Positions 1 through 7,626 of a stretch of 17,193 bases of DNA are shown one piece after another. Source of the DNA: CAZTAO01 sp964611645 (GTDB lineage: Bacteria; Armatimonadota; UBA5829). The stretch covers positions 1 to 17,193 of the forward strand of contig CAZTAO010000077.1 of assembly GCA_964611645.1 (NCBI GenBank). Reading direction: 5' to 3'. Both the position numbers and the translations under genes were made by a program. The first letter of the stretch is position 1, and each line of letters begins with the position of its first letter. The notes below the pieces were generated by a model, which was not told where the DNA came from, ran no database searches, and saw only the letters and a list, made by a program, of their open reading frames with translations.

Positions 1-247
1 ATATTCGACGCCGATTACCCCCGCATGTGGGTCATTATTGCATGCCGATTCACAGGTGTCAGCGTGGTACCACCAGTCTTCTGTCCCAACGTCCGTCCCA
101 GCCGAAAAGGAAGTGCATTCGTCCTCTCGTCCTACCGTCGATTTGTAGCGCATAGCGGGTATCTCCCTTCGCATCGTTCCTACCTACGGGTTTACTGTAC
201 AATTTGCGGACTGTTGAAGCCATTGAAAACGAAGCAACCCAAAGCAC

Positions 248-1060
248 CTAGGGATCCTCTATCCACGTGTGTGTGGAGCCGCCTCTGCAACTCTTGCGCG
301 GCGCGTCGGACGAGGGTCTTCCGTTTGTGCCGGGGAGAGTTCTCGCCATAGGACCGACCCATTCCGAGCCACAGTTGGCGCATCGCCACCGGACTGTCTC
401 CTGTTGAAATTCGCTCCATCTTTCGGGAGTCATCTTACCCAGACCCCGGCAAGCGAGACACCGTTCTGACGTGCGCTCGTTGGCCCATACGCCGAACCAG
501 ATGAACCCACTGCCTTTGCACGGCGGACACGTGTAGACTGAAGGCACCTGCTGCGTGTACCCACCTGAATAGCCGGAGCGTTGGTCTTGAGATAGTCCTC
601 CCGGAGCATTCGCGCTTTCTCGCCTCTCAGCACCTGGACGCATTGCGGTATTCGAGCGGAAAAACAGAATGCCCACGAAGATAGCCGCCGCCAGAACCAG
701 TGCTGCCGCTATTGCGAGAGGCCCGAGCGGACGGCTTTTGGGAAGCGGGTAATGGCACTTGGAGCATTCGCTCAGCCACGGAGCATTCTCGTGTCCACAC
801 GCAGTGCAGACGGTCATTCGTCTCCGGTCGGAATACCCGACACCGGGAGAAGCGTCGAGTGAGCCTTGAGGCACGTGGAACACGGGTGCCCTCAAGGCGT
901 TATCATCCCATCGGTGCTCTTCTTTCTCTTTGACCAGACACTCCCAACACTGGTCGCCTCTCATACAGTTTCGGCAAACAGAGTTGCCACACTTTGGGCA
1001 GATCGCCACAGCCTCTTTTGTCACACAGACTTGGCAGGCAGATTTCAACTCTTCCCCCAC
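248..1060 (-). CDS. Membrane-anchored multi-zinc-finger protein with DnaJ-like Cys-rich module
   Basis: The predicted product is 270 aa. Residues 9-41 hold eight cysteines spaced like a B-box or double zinc finger (C9xxC12, C21xxC24, C29xxC32, C38xxC41). A zinc ribbon follows (C85xxC88, C99xxC102), then one hydrophobic helix at about 112-134. The C-terminal part has two CxxC pairs with DnaJ-type glycines (C178-PPC-KGSG and C201-LAC-RGLG) and a last CANC at 227-230. The likely topology is zinc fingers in the cytoplasm with the C-terminal module across the membrane, but the orientation is not proven. The start is GTG with only a weak upstream AGG, so the first residues are uncertain. The architecture parallels the next gene upstream (1165-2055), from which it is separated by about 100 bp on the same strand, so the two may be co-transcribed paralogues. 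The function is unknown; metal binding is inferred from the cysteines. Confidence 0.8.
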   Translation of the reverse strand: MGEELKSACQVCVTKEAVAICPKCGNSVCRNCMRGDQCWECLVKEKEEHRWDDNALRAPVFHVPQGSLDASPGVGYSDRRRMTVCTACGHENAPWLSECSKCHYPLPKSRPLGPLAIAAALVLAAAIFVGILFFRSNTAMRPGAERRESANAPGGLSQDQRSGYSGGYTQQVPSVYTCPPCKGSGFIWFGVWANERTSERCLACRGLGKMTPERWSEFQQETVRWRCANCGSEWVGPMARTLPGTNGRPSSDAPRKSCRGGSTHTWIEDP

Positions 1061-1164
1061 TGTCGAACCTGACTAGCTAGGCGCAGTGAACACTCGCCGG
1101 ACATTCAGCAAAGGAGAACGTCACGGGCATATAGTACGCGTCCAGTGAAACTGGGACAGCCTCT

Positions 1165-2055
1165 TCACCTAAGGGCACCGGCCGGAACCTGAAAACCAGC
1201 AATATCATTCTGGCTGAACCCTCGCCTTGTCATTTCTTGATCATAAGACAGTGTCCCCTTGATGTGGCCGCTGCCCCCGCACACTTTGCAGCGCCCGGTT
1301 CCGCCACATATTTTGCATATCTTGCCTCGGTCAAATCCAACGCCCATTCCTTGTTTGCAGAACTGACAACTCCCTGTAAGGTTACAGCTAGGGCAGTCTT
1401 TCCGTTCATCGGACGGTGCGGATGCGGAGTTTGATCGAGTAGGCCTTGATTCCGGAGGCATATCGAGTGCCCGCACTGTCCTGGCCGTAAAGTCAAAGGG
1501 GTGGAGCATCATCTTGAAAGACGCATTCACATTCGTTACAGTGCAGCCCGTCCCATCCCTTAACCACACCGTCCTGGTATCCGGCACATCCGCCGCTCTG
1601 CACATCGTTCCATCTTGCAACCGCACCACGGTGTCAAGGGGGTAATCTCCGTTCTCGTCTGGCACCGGGTCTGTTGCGCTGAACTGTAGCGGAGCCTGAG
1701 CAACGCTCGGTTGCGGGTGGTAGACTTTGGGTAACACGGGGTATGCTGGCTGGTAGGTCTGAGGCGGAGCGTATCCAGTGGGCTGGTACGGAAGCTGTTG
1801 CTGAACCGCCTCTGCGGTTGCCGCTGGCGGGGCACTCTTTCGCATGCTCGATATGCCGATGTACCCCATTACCACCACTCCGACTACTATCGCTGACACA
1901 AGCGTAGCAGCGTAGATTGGGGGTTGGTGTTGCGCTCTCGAGACCGGAATAGGCCTCTTGCACTGGTAGCAGATGCTCCGGCCACCCTCATTCACGAATC
2001 CGCACTCACGACACAACACACTTGGTCTTGTTCTGCGGTTTCCTTGTGCAGCCAT
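1165..2055 (-). CDS. Zinc-ribbon, single-TM protein with C-terminal DnaJ CR-like domain
   Basis: The predicted product is 296 aa. A short zinc ribbon (C15xxC18, C29xxC32) is followed by a transmembrane helix at about 47-69. A Pro/Gln/Tyr-rich linker spans about 75-125. A middle segment (about 140-200) has two similar short units, VRLQDGTMC and VWLRDGTGC, that look like a small duplicated beta motif. The C-terminus (221-264) has CPSC, CQFC, CKIC-GGTG and CKVC-GGSG, closely resembling the CxxCxGxG zinc-binding region of DnaJ. No J domain is present, so this is not a DnaJ co-chaperone. The ATG is preceded by GAGGG at a good distance. It shares its domain order with the downstream protein at 248-1060. 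The function is unknown; a membrane-tethered protein-binding or redox/zinc module is an inference only. Confidence 0.85.
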   Translation of the reverse strand: MAAQGNRRTRPSVLCRECGFVNEGGRSICYQCKRPIPVSRAQHQPPIYAATLVSAIVVGVVVMGYIGISSMRKSAPPAATAEAVQQQLPYQPTGYAPPQTYQPAYPVLPKVYHPQPSVAQAPLQFSATDPVPDENGDYPLDTVVRLQDGTMCRAADVPDTRTVWLRDGTGCTVTNVNASFKMMLHPFDFTARTVRALDMPPESRPTRSNSASAPSDERKDCPSCNLTGSCQFCKQGMGVGFDRGKICKICGGTGRCKVCGGSGHIKGTLSYDQEMTRRGFSQNDIAGFQVPAGALR

Positions 2056-2209
2056 CGGTTATCCCTCAATGTGAAATGGGCCTATAAGAGAAAGAACAAG
2101 CCCATGAGTTCATTAACTGAAGTTTACCACCGAGGTTCTCTTAAGTCAATACGAATCCTGCCAAAACCCCGAAAACCCGACATTTCGCAAGCAGCATCCT
2201 CACGAAATC

Positions 2210-2234
2210 GGCCCCGGAATGGATTTCCGGGGCC
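2210..2234 (-). terminator. Strong hairpin after the Cys-repeat gene
   Basis: A perfect 10-bp stem (GGCCCCGGAA with TTCCGGGGCC) and a 5-nt loop lie 31 bp past the stop codon of the 2266-2835 gene. The run of T after it on the minus strand is short (GATTTCG). It may be a weak intrinsic terminator or a 3' end stabiliser. Confidence 0.5.
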
Positions 2235-2265
2235 ATCGTTATCCGTACTGTTGTTTGGGCGGCAA

Positions 2266-2835
2266 CTACTTCTTGGGCTTCGGTTTTGCGCCTACGGGTT
2301 TGCCGGCCGCCTTAGCTTTGCAGTATTCCGCGCACGCTGAGTTCGCGGGCTTCTTCGGCATCGGCTTTGCGCCGACTTTCTTGCCCGACGCCGTGGCATT
2401 GCAGTATCCCGCACACTGGGCGTTCATGGGCTTCTTTGGCATCGGCTTTGCGCCGAGCTTCTTGCCCGACGCCGTGGCTTTGCAGTAAGCCGCGCACTTG
2501 GCGTTCATGGGCTTGTTGGGCGCGGGCTTTATCGCGACTTTCTTGCCTGCGGTCGTGGCTTTGCAGTATGCCGCACATTTGGCATTTACCGGCATCTTGG
2601 CCATCGGCTTTGAGCCGACTTTCTTGCCGGATGTCGTGGCTTTGCAGTATGCCGCACATTTGGCATTTACCGGCGTCTTGGGCATCGGCTTTGCGCCGAC
2701 CTTCTTGCCGGATGTCTTGGCCGCGCAATACGCCGCGCACTTGGGGTTGGCAGGCTTCTTGGCTGCGGCAAATGTCGCTGACACCAGCGCAAGCGCAAGC
2801 AAGGCCACCAGGCAAATCAGCAGTAGTCTCTTCAT
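2266..2835 (-). CDS. Secreted Lys-rich protein of six 27-residue CxxYC repeats
   Basis: The predicted product is 189 aa. Residues 1-24 form a classical signal peptide: MKR, a Leu/Ala/Val-rich core, and Ala residues at the cleavage region. The rest is six tandem units of 27 aa (81 bp), the last one shortened. Each unit has the pattern [KQA]CA[AGE]YC, an Ala/Thr/Ser-Gly-Lys-Lys segment, then a KPMPKxPxNA-like Lys/Pro tail. Every unit has exactly two cysteines spaced C-x3-C with Tyr beside the second, giving 12 in the mature protein. The protein is strongly basic. Two internal DNA units (about 2560-2720) are nearly identical, which indicates recent duplication. GGAGGG lies 9 nt before the ATG. 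I do not recognise the family. The pattern fits an exported metal-binding, disulfide-linked or polyanion-binding protein, but that is inference. It could also be a structural or surface-coat component. Confidence 0.85.
   Translation of the reverse strand: MKRLLLICLVALLALALVSATFAAAKKPANPKCAAYCAAKTSGKKVGAKPMPKTPVNAKCAAYCKATTSGKKVGSKPMAKMPVNAKCAAYCKATTAGKKVAIKPAPNKPMNAKCAAYCKATASGKKLGAKPMPKKPMNAQCAGYCNATASGKKVGAKPMPKKPANSACAEYCKAKAAGKPVGAKPKPKK
2300..2777. repeat. 81-bp coding tandem repeat array
   Basis: Six direct repeats of about 81 bp encode the CxxYC units of the secreted protein. The two units near 2560-2720 differ at only a few bases, while the outer units have diverged more. This is what unequal recombination or slippage would produce. 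The boundaries given are approximate. Confidence 0.8.
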
Positions 2836-2999
2836 ATGATATCCCTCCGATTCCCGTCTCAGTTGCGACGTTCAAACACGCTGTTATACTATTCCCCGTT
2901 TTCGGGAAAGTATCCTCTTTCGGGGCGGAGTCGGGCCGTTTCTTCTGCGCGAGCACTGGGCTGATCACTACGCAGTTCACATCCCCCCTTCTGCGGAAG

Positions 3000-3015
3000 C
3001 CCCCTTCAAAGGGGG
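3000..3015. repeat. REP-like G/C hairpin
   Basis: CCCCCTT and AAGGGGG form a perfect 7-bp stem with a 2-nt loop in the 272-bp gap between the creatininase gene and the Cys-repeat gene. It belongs with the other C-run/G-run hairpins in this window and could also weaken read-through on the minus strand. Confidence 0.5.
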
Positions 3016-3043
3016 AATTGGGCTTGTGCACTGCAAAACCAAA

Positions 3044-3075
3044 CCATCCAACCATCAGACGATCAAACGATCACA
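3044..3075. repeat. Period-8 tandem repeat
   Basis: There are four consecutive 8-bp units of the form C(C/G)ATCxxA: CCATCCAA, CCATCAGA, CGATCAAA and CGATCACA. It lies just downstream of the creatininase gene and encodes nothing recognisable. Confidence 0.6.
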
Positions 3076-3107
3076 CGCTTTCCGCGCCGTTCCGCGTAAT
3101 CCGCGTT

Positions 3108-3881
3108 TCAAAGCCCCAATACCTTCCCCAACTGCGCCACAACCTTCTCCGCCAACTCCTCTCCCGCTGCGGCGGTTCCCAGTCTGGGGTCGGTGCGGGT
3201 GGTGTAATCCGGGGTCGGGTGGCACAGGAATGTGTCGGTGTCCACTATGGCGTAGTCCTTGCAAGCCAGCGGGCCTGTGAGGGGGAGTTCTTCCAGGTGG
3301 ACGAGGTCGGGGTGGTGGGCCAGTGTGAGGCTGGTTTCATCATCGCCGGCGTGGCCGATGGCTCTGATCTCATCCGGGTTGCCGGTGTCGAAGTCTATGA
3401 AGTAGATGACCTCGATGCCGTCACCGGTCATCTCACCCGCAAGCTCGATCAGGGTGCGCGACTGGTCGAATGCGCCGTGGCCGTTGAGCATGACTATCCT
3501 GCGGAAGCCTACTGTGATGGCGGTCTGCACTATCGCCCGCACCGATTCCTTGAAAATGTCCGGGGGCATGTAGAAGCTCTTGAGAGGTAAGCCGGGCATG
3601 TCCATCCCCACCACCTCAGTCTCCTCCGGCAGGCCGAACGACGCCACCATATCCTTTGGCCTCGGGACCTCTGTTCCCAAATAGACCGTCGGATGCAGCA
3701 GCCCCCCCAGCTTCTGGGCCGCCTTAAATGCTACCGCGTAGGCGTTGAGTGGGTCGGTGCCGTAGGGGAGGTGAGGGCCGTGGAACTCCAGCGGCGCGAT
3801 GGGGATGTAGAGCAGGTTGAGGGCGTCCATTTCCCGCCGTATCTGCTGCGGAAGCATCATTTCCAGTCTGAACTCACGCAT
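3108..3881 (-). CDS. Creatininase-family metal-dependent amidohydrolase
   Basis: The product is 257 aa, a usual length for this family. It has PLEFHGPHLPYGTD at about 30-43, giving the metal ligands E32, H34 and D43. NGHG at 133-136 and HAGDDETS at 177-184 (H177, E182) match the family's other conserved positions. Known members are binuclear metal enzymes that hydrolyse cyclic or linear amides such as creatinine and formamides, or that trim peptides (MftE). The substrate here cannot be read from sequence. The frame is open further upstream to 4055, but the start is placed at the second ATG of ATGATG. This sits 7 nt after AGAGG and overlaps the stop of the upstream aminotransferase gene. The overlap implies translational coupling, so the two enzymes probably act in one pathway. 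Confidence 0.9.
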   Translation of the reverse strand: MREFRLEMMLPQQIRREMDALNLLYIPIAPLEFHGPHLPYGTDPLNAYAVAFKAAQKLGGLLHPTVYLGTEVPRPKDMVASFGLPEETEVVGMDMPGLPLKSFYMPPDIFKESVRAIVQTAITVGFRRIVMLNGHGAFDQSRTLIELAGEMTGDGIEVIYFIDFDTGNPDEIRAIGHAGDDETSLTLAHHPDLVHLEELPLTGPLACKDYAIVDTDTFLCHPTPDYTTRTDPRLGTAAAGEELAEKVVAQLGKVLGL

Positions 3882-5110
3882 CATCCTACCTCTTTCACTG
3901 CTGCTATGAAGCCCTCGGCCATTTGGTCGATCTCCGCCGACCCCGATTCGGGGCTGATGCCAGCGGCCGCGCCCAGCCCCGCGTCGGTGATTCCCACGCT
4001 CAGGTTGATCGATCGGGCAAGGATGTCGTCGGTCCTGGGCAGCATGCCCTTCCAATACTTGGCCTCGCCGTCGTAGTACTGGCAGGAGAACGGGCAGCCC
4101 TCGGGAGTAACCGTCGACTTGTTCAGAATCTGTTCCATGTTGTTGTACACGTGCCAGCCCGACTGATCCACTGTTGTCGTAGCAAGCTTGTCAGCCACCG
4201 CTTTGGCCTTGGCGGCTGTTGGGAAGATGACCGTCAGCAGCGTCGCGCACTCACCCGGATCATTGATCTTGCGGAAAGCGAAATCACCTGTTCCCGATAT
4301 GGCCGATTTGAGCCTGGCTTTGTTGGCTCGGAGCATGTCCAGAATCCTGTCCATCTTGCGAAGTTGTGCGACCAGCACCGCGCCGGAAAGCTCAGTCATC
4401 CGCAGGTCCAGCCCCACGAACGGCCTCGCGCCGACTTCCACGCCCTGCCTGGCGGGCGAGTGGCCCTGGTCGTGAAAGGCGAAGGCCCGCTTGTAGAGCT
4501 CGGTGTCGGAGGTCGCCACCGCCCCGCCGTCTCCGGCCGTGATGGTCTTGTAGACATTGAATGAGAACGCGCCGATGTTGCCGATAGAGCCAACCTTCGC
4601 CCCCCGATAGCTCGCGCCGCACGCCTGCGCGCAGTCTTCTATCACCAACAGCTTGTGTCGCCGGGCGACGTCCATAATGGGGTCCATATCGCATGGGTTG
4701 CCGAGCATGTGGACCGGCATAATGGCCTTGGTTCGCGGGGTGATTCTGGCTTCGACGTCCGCGGGGTCCATTGTCAGGGACTCATCGATCTCGCAAAGAA
4801 CAGGTATCGCGCGGGCGAAGATGATGGAGCCGATGGAGGCTATAAAAGTGTAACCCGGCACGATGACCTCGTCCCCAGGCCCCACTCCAAGCGCCGCGAG
4901 TCCCGTGACCAGCGCCATTGTGCCGCTGTTGACAGCCACCGCATGATCCACGCCTGTGTAGGCCGCGAGTTCCTGTTCAAATGTCCAGACCTTGGCCTTG
5001 AACGCGGGATCGCCTTCGTCGCCATACCTGAACAAATACCCGCTCTCCAGCACCTCCAGCACTTGCTTCTTCTCTTCCTCGCCAATGAATCGGGAACCAG
5101 GACCAGCCAT
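3881..5110 (-). CDS. DegT/DnrJ/EryC1/StrS-type PLP aminotransferase
   Basis: The product is 409 aa and belongs to the fold-type I sugar-aminotransferase family. Recognisable motifs are NSGTMAL (cofactor phosphate binding), the EDCAQA segment with the Asp that contacts the pyridine nitrogen (D160), and FNVYKTITAGDGG with K188 as the expected Schiff-base lysine. Relatives transfer an amino group to keto-sugars or cyclitols in nucleotide-sugar, antibiotic or surface-glycan synthesis, so the substrate is uncertain. The start at 5110 is preferred because AAGGAG lies 6 nt upstream. The in-frame ATG at 5131 has its purine run too close. The stop overlaps the creatininase gene start. No other sugar-nucleotide genes are adjacent, which is unusual for this family and makes a glycan locus less likely. 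Confidence 0.9.
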   Translation of the reverse strand: MAGPGSRFIGEEEKKQVLEVLESGYLFRYGDEGDPAFKAKVWTFEQELAAYTGVDHAVAVNSGTMALVTGLAALGVGPGDEVIVPGYTFIASIGSIIFARAIPVLCEIDESLTMDPADVEARITPRTKAIMPVHMLGNPCDMDPIMDVARRHKLLVIEDCAQACGASYRGAKVGSIGNIGAFSFNVYKTITAGDGGAVATSDTELYKRAFAFHDQGHSPARQGVEVGARPFVGLDLRMTELSGAVLVAQLRKMDRILDMLRANKARLKSAISGTGDFAFRKINDPGECATLLTVIFPTAAKAKAVADKLATTTVDQSGWHVYNNMEQILNKSTVTPEGCPFSCQYYDGEAKYWKGMLPRTDDILARSINLSVGITDAGLGAAAGISPESGSAEIDQMAEGFIAAVKEVG

Positions 5111-5147
5111 GTTGTTCTCCTTACGGTGCATCCTTCGACAGGCTCCT

Positions 5148-5301
5148 AAGAAACTCCCTCGAAAGGGGACACCGCTAGGCCTGAGTGCGAGCGCGGTTAG
5201 CGAGTGTATCGAAGGGCGATTACCTAAGCACCGTCCTTCGATACGCCGCTCGTTCCTCGCGTCTACTCAGGACTAGCGGCAATGGGAACGCACAGTTTCT
5301 T
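5148..5301. repeat. MITE-like palindromic element, copy 1
   Basis: This is a 154-bp imperfect palindrome in the gap between the aminotransferase and glycosidase genes. The outer arms are AAGAAACT (5148-5155) and AGTTTCTT (5294-5301). The inner arms begin CCGCTAG (5172) and end CTAGCGG (5279), and both arms carry CTGAGT and GTATCGAAGG-type blocks. Its right inner arm (5236-5279) matches copy 2 at 14619-14662 in 41 of 44 positions. No transposase is encoded. Confidence 0.8.
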
Positions 5302-5310
5302 TCTAACGCA

Positions 5311-5327
5311 ACCCCGTAGAACGGGGT
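5311..5327 (-). terminator. Hairpin just past the glycosidase stop
   Basis: ACCCCGT and ACGGGGT form a perfect 7-bp stem with a 3-nt loop, 7 bp beyond the glycosidase stop codon on the minus strand. It is followed there by TTGCGTT, only a poor U-tract, so terminator function is tentative. Confidence 0.4.
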
Positions 5328-5334
5328 CACTTGC

Positions 5335-7452
5335 TCAGGATGATGGATGTCGTTGCTTCTTCGTAAAGCGCGCTTGCCAAGCCACATCCGTATTCTCCGC
5401 TGTGCGAATGGTTACCTTTGCCACATTGTTCTCACCGAGCTTGTGCGAGATTTCGCCGTTGTCGCATGTCGCCGATTCCAGCACGTAGCCCGTGGGGACG
5501 TGAAGGGAAACAACGTAGTCGTCTTCTCCGATGACGTGAGACTCTCCCGACAGGGTGTTCGACTTCTTGTCCCATTGCACATCCACAAGGTCAACCCCGC
5601 CCTGGGTTATGTGGCGGTTGGTTGATAGGATTTGCGGATGTCTTTGCTTCTCCCGGATGCCCAGCAGCAGGCAGGACTGCTTGGGCAGTGTGAACTTCTT
5701 ATGCTTCCTAAACGTGCCCAGGAACTTGTCGTTCCAGAAGTCGTAGAGCAGGTAGCTCTTGTCCGGGCTCAGGCCGATGCCCTCTGCCGAAAGCTCGATG
5801 GTTGTCTTCTTGGCCTCATCCCAATTGAACAGCGCCGCGACCTCCCACTGCTCGAAGTCCCTGCCAATGTGCAGCACCCAGATGTCCTTGAGGGTCTCGG
5901 TCGCCCAGGGAGCCGGGCCGGTGCTTGGGGAGCAATCCGGGTCTGCGCTGGGAATCTGGCCGGGGAAGACGTTCTCCACCGGCATGAGCTTGGTCAGCAT
6001 TGGGATTCTGTGTTCGGGAATCTCGTAGAGTATGTCCCCAAGGAATAGAAGCTGGCCGGCGATGCCGTACATGGTCATAAGGATGGTGGCCATGCTGTCC
6101 GGCAGGTCGGAGCGGACGCAGAGCACGTCCGGGTCGTTGAACCAGGCAATGTTGTGGACGTGCAGCGATCGCTGGATAACGTGCGCGACTTTCAGCACCG
6201 GCCCCCAGTCGAGATCATCGCCCTCGTAGAACACATCGTGCCCCACGCGCGATCCATTCGCCAGGCCGTAGAACTTGCCTATCTTGCGAGGGTTGCCCAT
6301 GCAGGAGAGGAAGAACGTGTCATCTCCGATAGCCCTCCGTATGATCTCGCCAACATCCCGCAGCGGGTCTTCTTCCCGGGTGTGGAAATTCTTCACGACT
6401 TCCGGCAGCGTGAACATCAAATCCCCGTATGTGCCGCCGAGTTCAAGGCCATCGACCTTCACATAGTCGTAGCCCCAGTCGTGGACTACCGTTCGCAGAG
6501 TCTCGAATATCCGTTCCTTGGCCTTGGGGTGAGTGGGGTCGATGGAATACAGCCCGGACCACGACTCCACAGGCCCACCCTCATCATTTTGCAGGAAGAT
6601 TTCCTTGTTCTCCAGGTAGTCCTTCTCTTCGCCGGTCCCCAGCGGGACTATCCACAGCCCGGATTTCAGGCCGCGCTCGTGGATTTGGTCCGATATCCAC
6701 TTCATCCCGTGCGGGAACTTCGCCTCATCCCACTCCAGACTGTTATAATACAGGCACACCGGCAGCCTGTCGGAGTTCTTCTCCCAGGTCTCAAGCTGCA
6801 CGTACTCAAAGCCATACTTCTTGAAATGCTCTACCGCAAAATCTGTGATAGCCAGTGTCTTGGCCTCGTCGAAGTCGCAGTAATAGCAATACCACGAAAG
6901 CCACCCCACCGGCGGCCGAGGAAACCTCTCCCGGTCCATTGGCTTGTAGAACGGGTTGATGTGGCGTTTGAAATGGTTGAGGGAGATGGTTACGCGGGCT
7001 GTCTGATGGTCTGCTAGAGAGAACTTGGCAAGCTCGTCGAAGACAGAGACCCTGTGATGCCCGGCATCCAGACTTATGGCAATATCCTGAGCGGGCGAGT
7101 AGAGGCCGTTGAGGAATTCGCTTTCGGGGCGACTAGAAGTAACGTGCAAGCATCGTTGATCCGGAATCCCCTCACCGACGAAGCAGGGAATAGCATCGTC
7201 AGCGGCGAGTATTCCGACCACCATCATCGGCAACAACTTGGAACCTTTGGCTGATCTGGTGACGGTGATGATCGCTTGGGAATCCATCTCTTCTAAAGTC
7301 ACTACAGGAGACTTCCTGGTTTCGCCGCCCGCCAATAGTCCAACAGGGCCCATACCCTGCTCGGCCACCTGAAAAACCAGCATAACCTCGTCGTCGACCC
7401 TTACTTCATATCTGTCATCTGCCCGTACTTTGATTAACTCAACCGATGCCAT
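5335..7452 (-). CDS. GH36/melibiase-like alpha-glycosidase (probable alpha-galactosidase type)
   Basis: The product is 705 aa, a normal size for clan GH-D enzymes. An N-terminal beta-rich region (about 1-170) precedes a TIM barrel that starts at PPVGWLSWYCYYCDFDE (180-196). DYVKVDG at 329-335 matches the KxD nucleophile motif, giving D334 as the predicted nucleophile. SRVGHD at 401-406 is the likely acid/base region (D406). A beta-sandwich lies at about 520-600, and an extra C-terminal beta-like domain at about 610-695. No signal peptide is visible, so it should act in the cytoplasm on imported oligosaccharides. The frame stays open far upstream, antisense to the ABC-F gene. The start at 7452 is chosen because AAAGGTGA precedes it and homology begins there. 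The substrate could be alpha-galactosides or another alpha-linked sugar. Confidence 0.88.
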   Translation of the reverse strand: MASVELIKVRADDRYEVRVDDEVMLVFQVAEQGMGPVGLLAGGETRKSPVVTLEEMDSQAIITVTRSAKGSKLLPMMVVGILAADDAIPCFVGEGIPDQRCLHVTSSRPESEFLNGLYSPAQDIAISLDAGHHRVSVFDELAKFSLADHQTARVTISLNHFKRHINPFYKPMDRERFPRPPVGWLSWYCYYCDFDEAKTLAITDFAVEHFKKYGFEYVQLETWEKNSDRLPVCLYYNSLEWDEAKFPHGMKWISDQIHERGLKSGLWIVPLGTGEEKDYLENKEIFLQNDEGGPVESWSGLYSIDPTHPKAKERIFETLRTVVHDWGYDYVKVDGLELGGTYGDLMFTLPEVVKNFHTREEDPLRDVGEIIRRAIGDDTFFLSCMGNPRKIGKFYGLANGSRVGHDVFYEGDDLDWGPVLKVAHVIQRSLHVHNIAWFNDPDVLCVRSDLPDSMATILMTMYGIAGQLLFLGDILYEIPEHRIPMLTKLMPVENVFPGQIPSADPDCSPSTGPAPWATETLKDIWVLHIGRDFEQWEVAALFNWDEAKKTTIELSAEGIGLSPDKSYLLYDFWNDKFLGTFRKHKKFTLPKQSCLLLGIREKQRHPQILSTNRHITQGGVDLVDVQWDKKSNTLSGESHVIGEDDYVVSLHVPTGYVLESATCDNGEISHKLGENNVAKVTIRTAENTDVAWQARFTKKQRHPSS

Positions 7453-7494
7453 ACCACAATTCACCTTTCTCACACCAGACTCAAACCCACCCGA

Positions 7495-7550
7495 CCCTCC
7501 CTTATCAGGGAGGGAGAAGCCGCCGTCGTCCTTTCCCCCTGATAAGGGGG
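7495..7550. repeat. Paired REP-like hairpins upstream of the glycosidase
   Basis: Two hairpins stand back to back. One is CCCTCCCT-TATC-AGGGAGGG (7495-7514). The other is CCCCCT-GATA-AGGGGG (7535-7550). Their loops, TATC and GATA, are reverse complements, so the two can also pair with each other through CTTATCAGGG and CCCTGATAAG. They lie in the divergent promoter region of the glycosidase and ABC-F genes. Confidence 0.7.
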
Positions 7551-7578
7551 TTAGGGGGTTTGCGTATTCCCGCCCGCG

Positions 7579-7607
7579 TTGACAGCCTCCCCAACCACGG
7601 GTACAAT
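7579..7607 (+). promoter_or_regulatory. Near-consensus sigma70-type promoter for the ABC-F gene
   Basis: TTGACA (7579-7584), a 17-bp spacer and TACAAT (7602-7607) match the housekeeping consensus at 11 of 12 positions. Transcription should start near 7613-7615, leaving a leader of about 50 nt before the ATG. Confidence 0.75.
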
Positions 7608-7626
7608 TGCAATATAGTATACACGG

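Noticed and set aside
1..247. Possible gene or RNA at the left edge
   Set aside because: Short open frames exist on both strands, but none has a ribosome site or a recognisable motif, and no tRNA-like fold was seen. Nothing can be supported here.
2367..3590. 407-codon plus-strand open frame across the Cys-repeat and creatininase genes
   Set aside because: It runs antisense over two well-supported genes and an intergenic hairpin, and its repetitive translation simply mirrors the 81-bp repeats.
3885..4055. 57-residue N-terminal extension of the creatininase gene
   Set aside because: It overlaps the conserved end of the aminotransferase gene in another frame and lacks homology. The ATGATG after AGAGG is a better start.
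6154..7017. 287-codon plus-strand open frame inside the glycosidase gene
   Set aside because: It is the antisense shadow of conserved GH36 barrel sequence.
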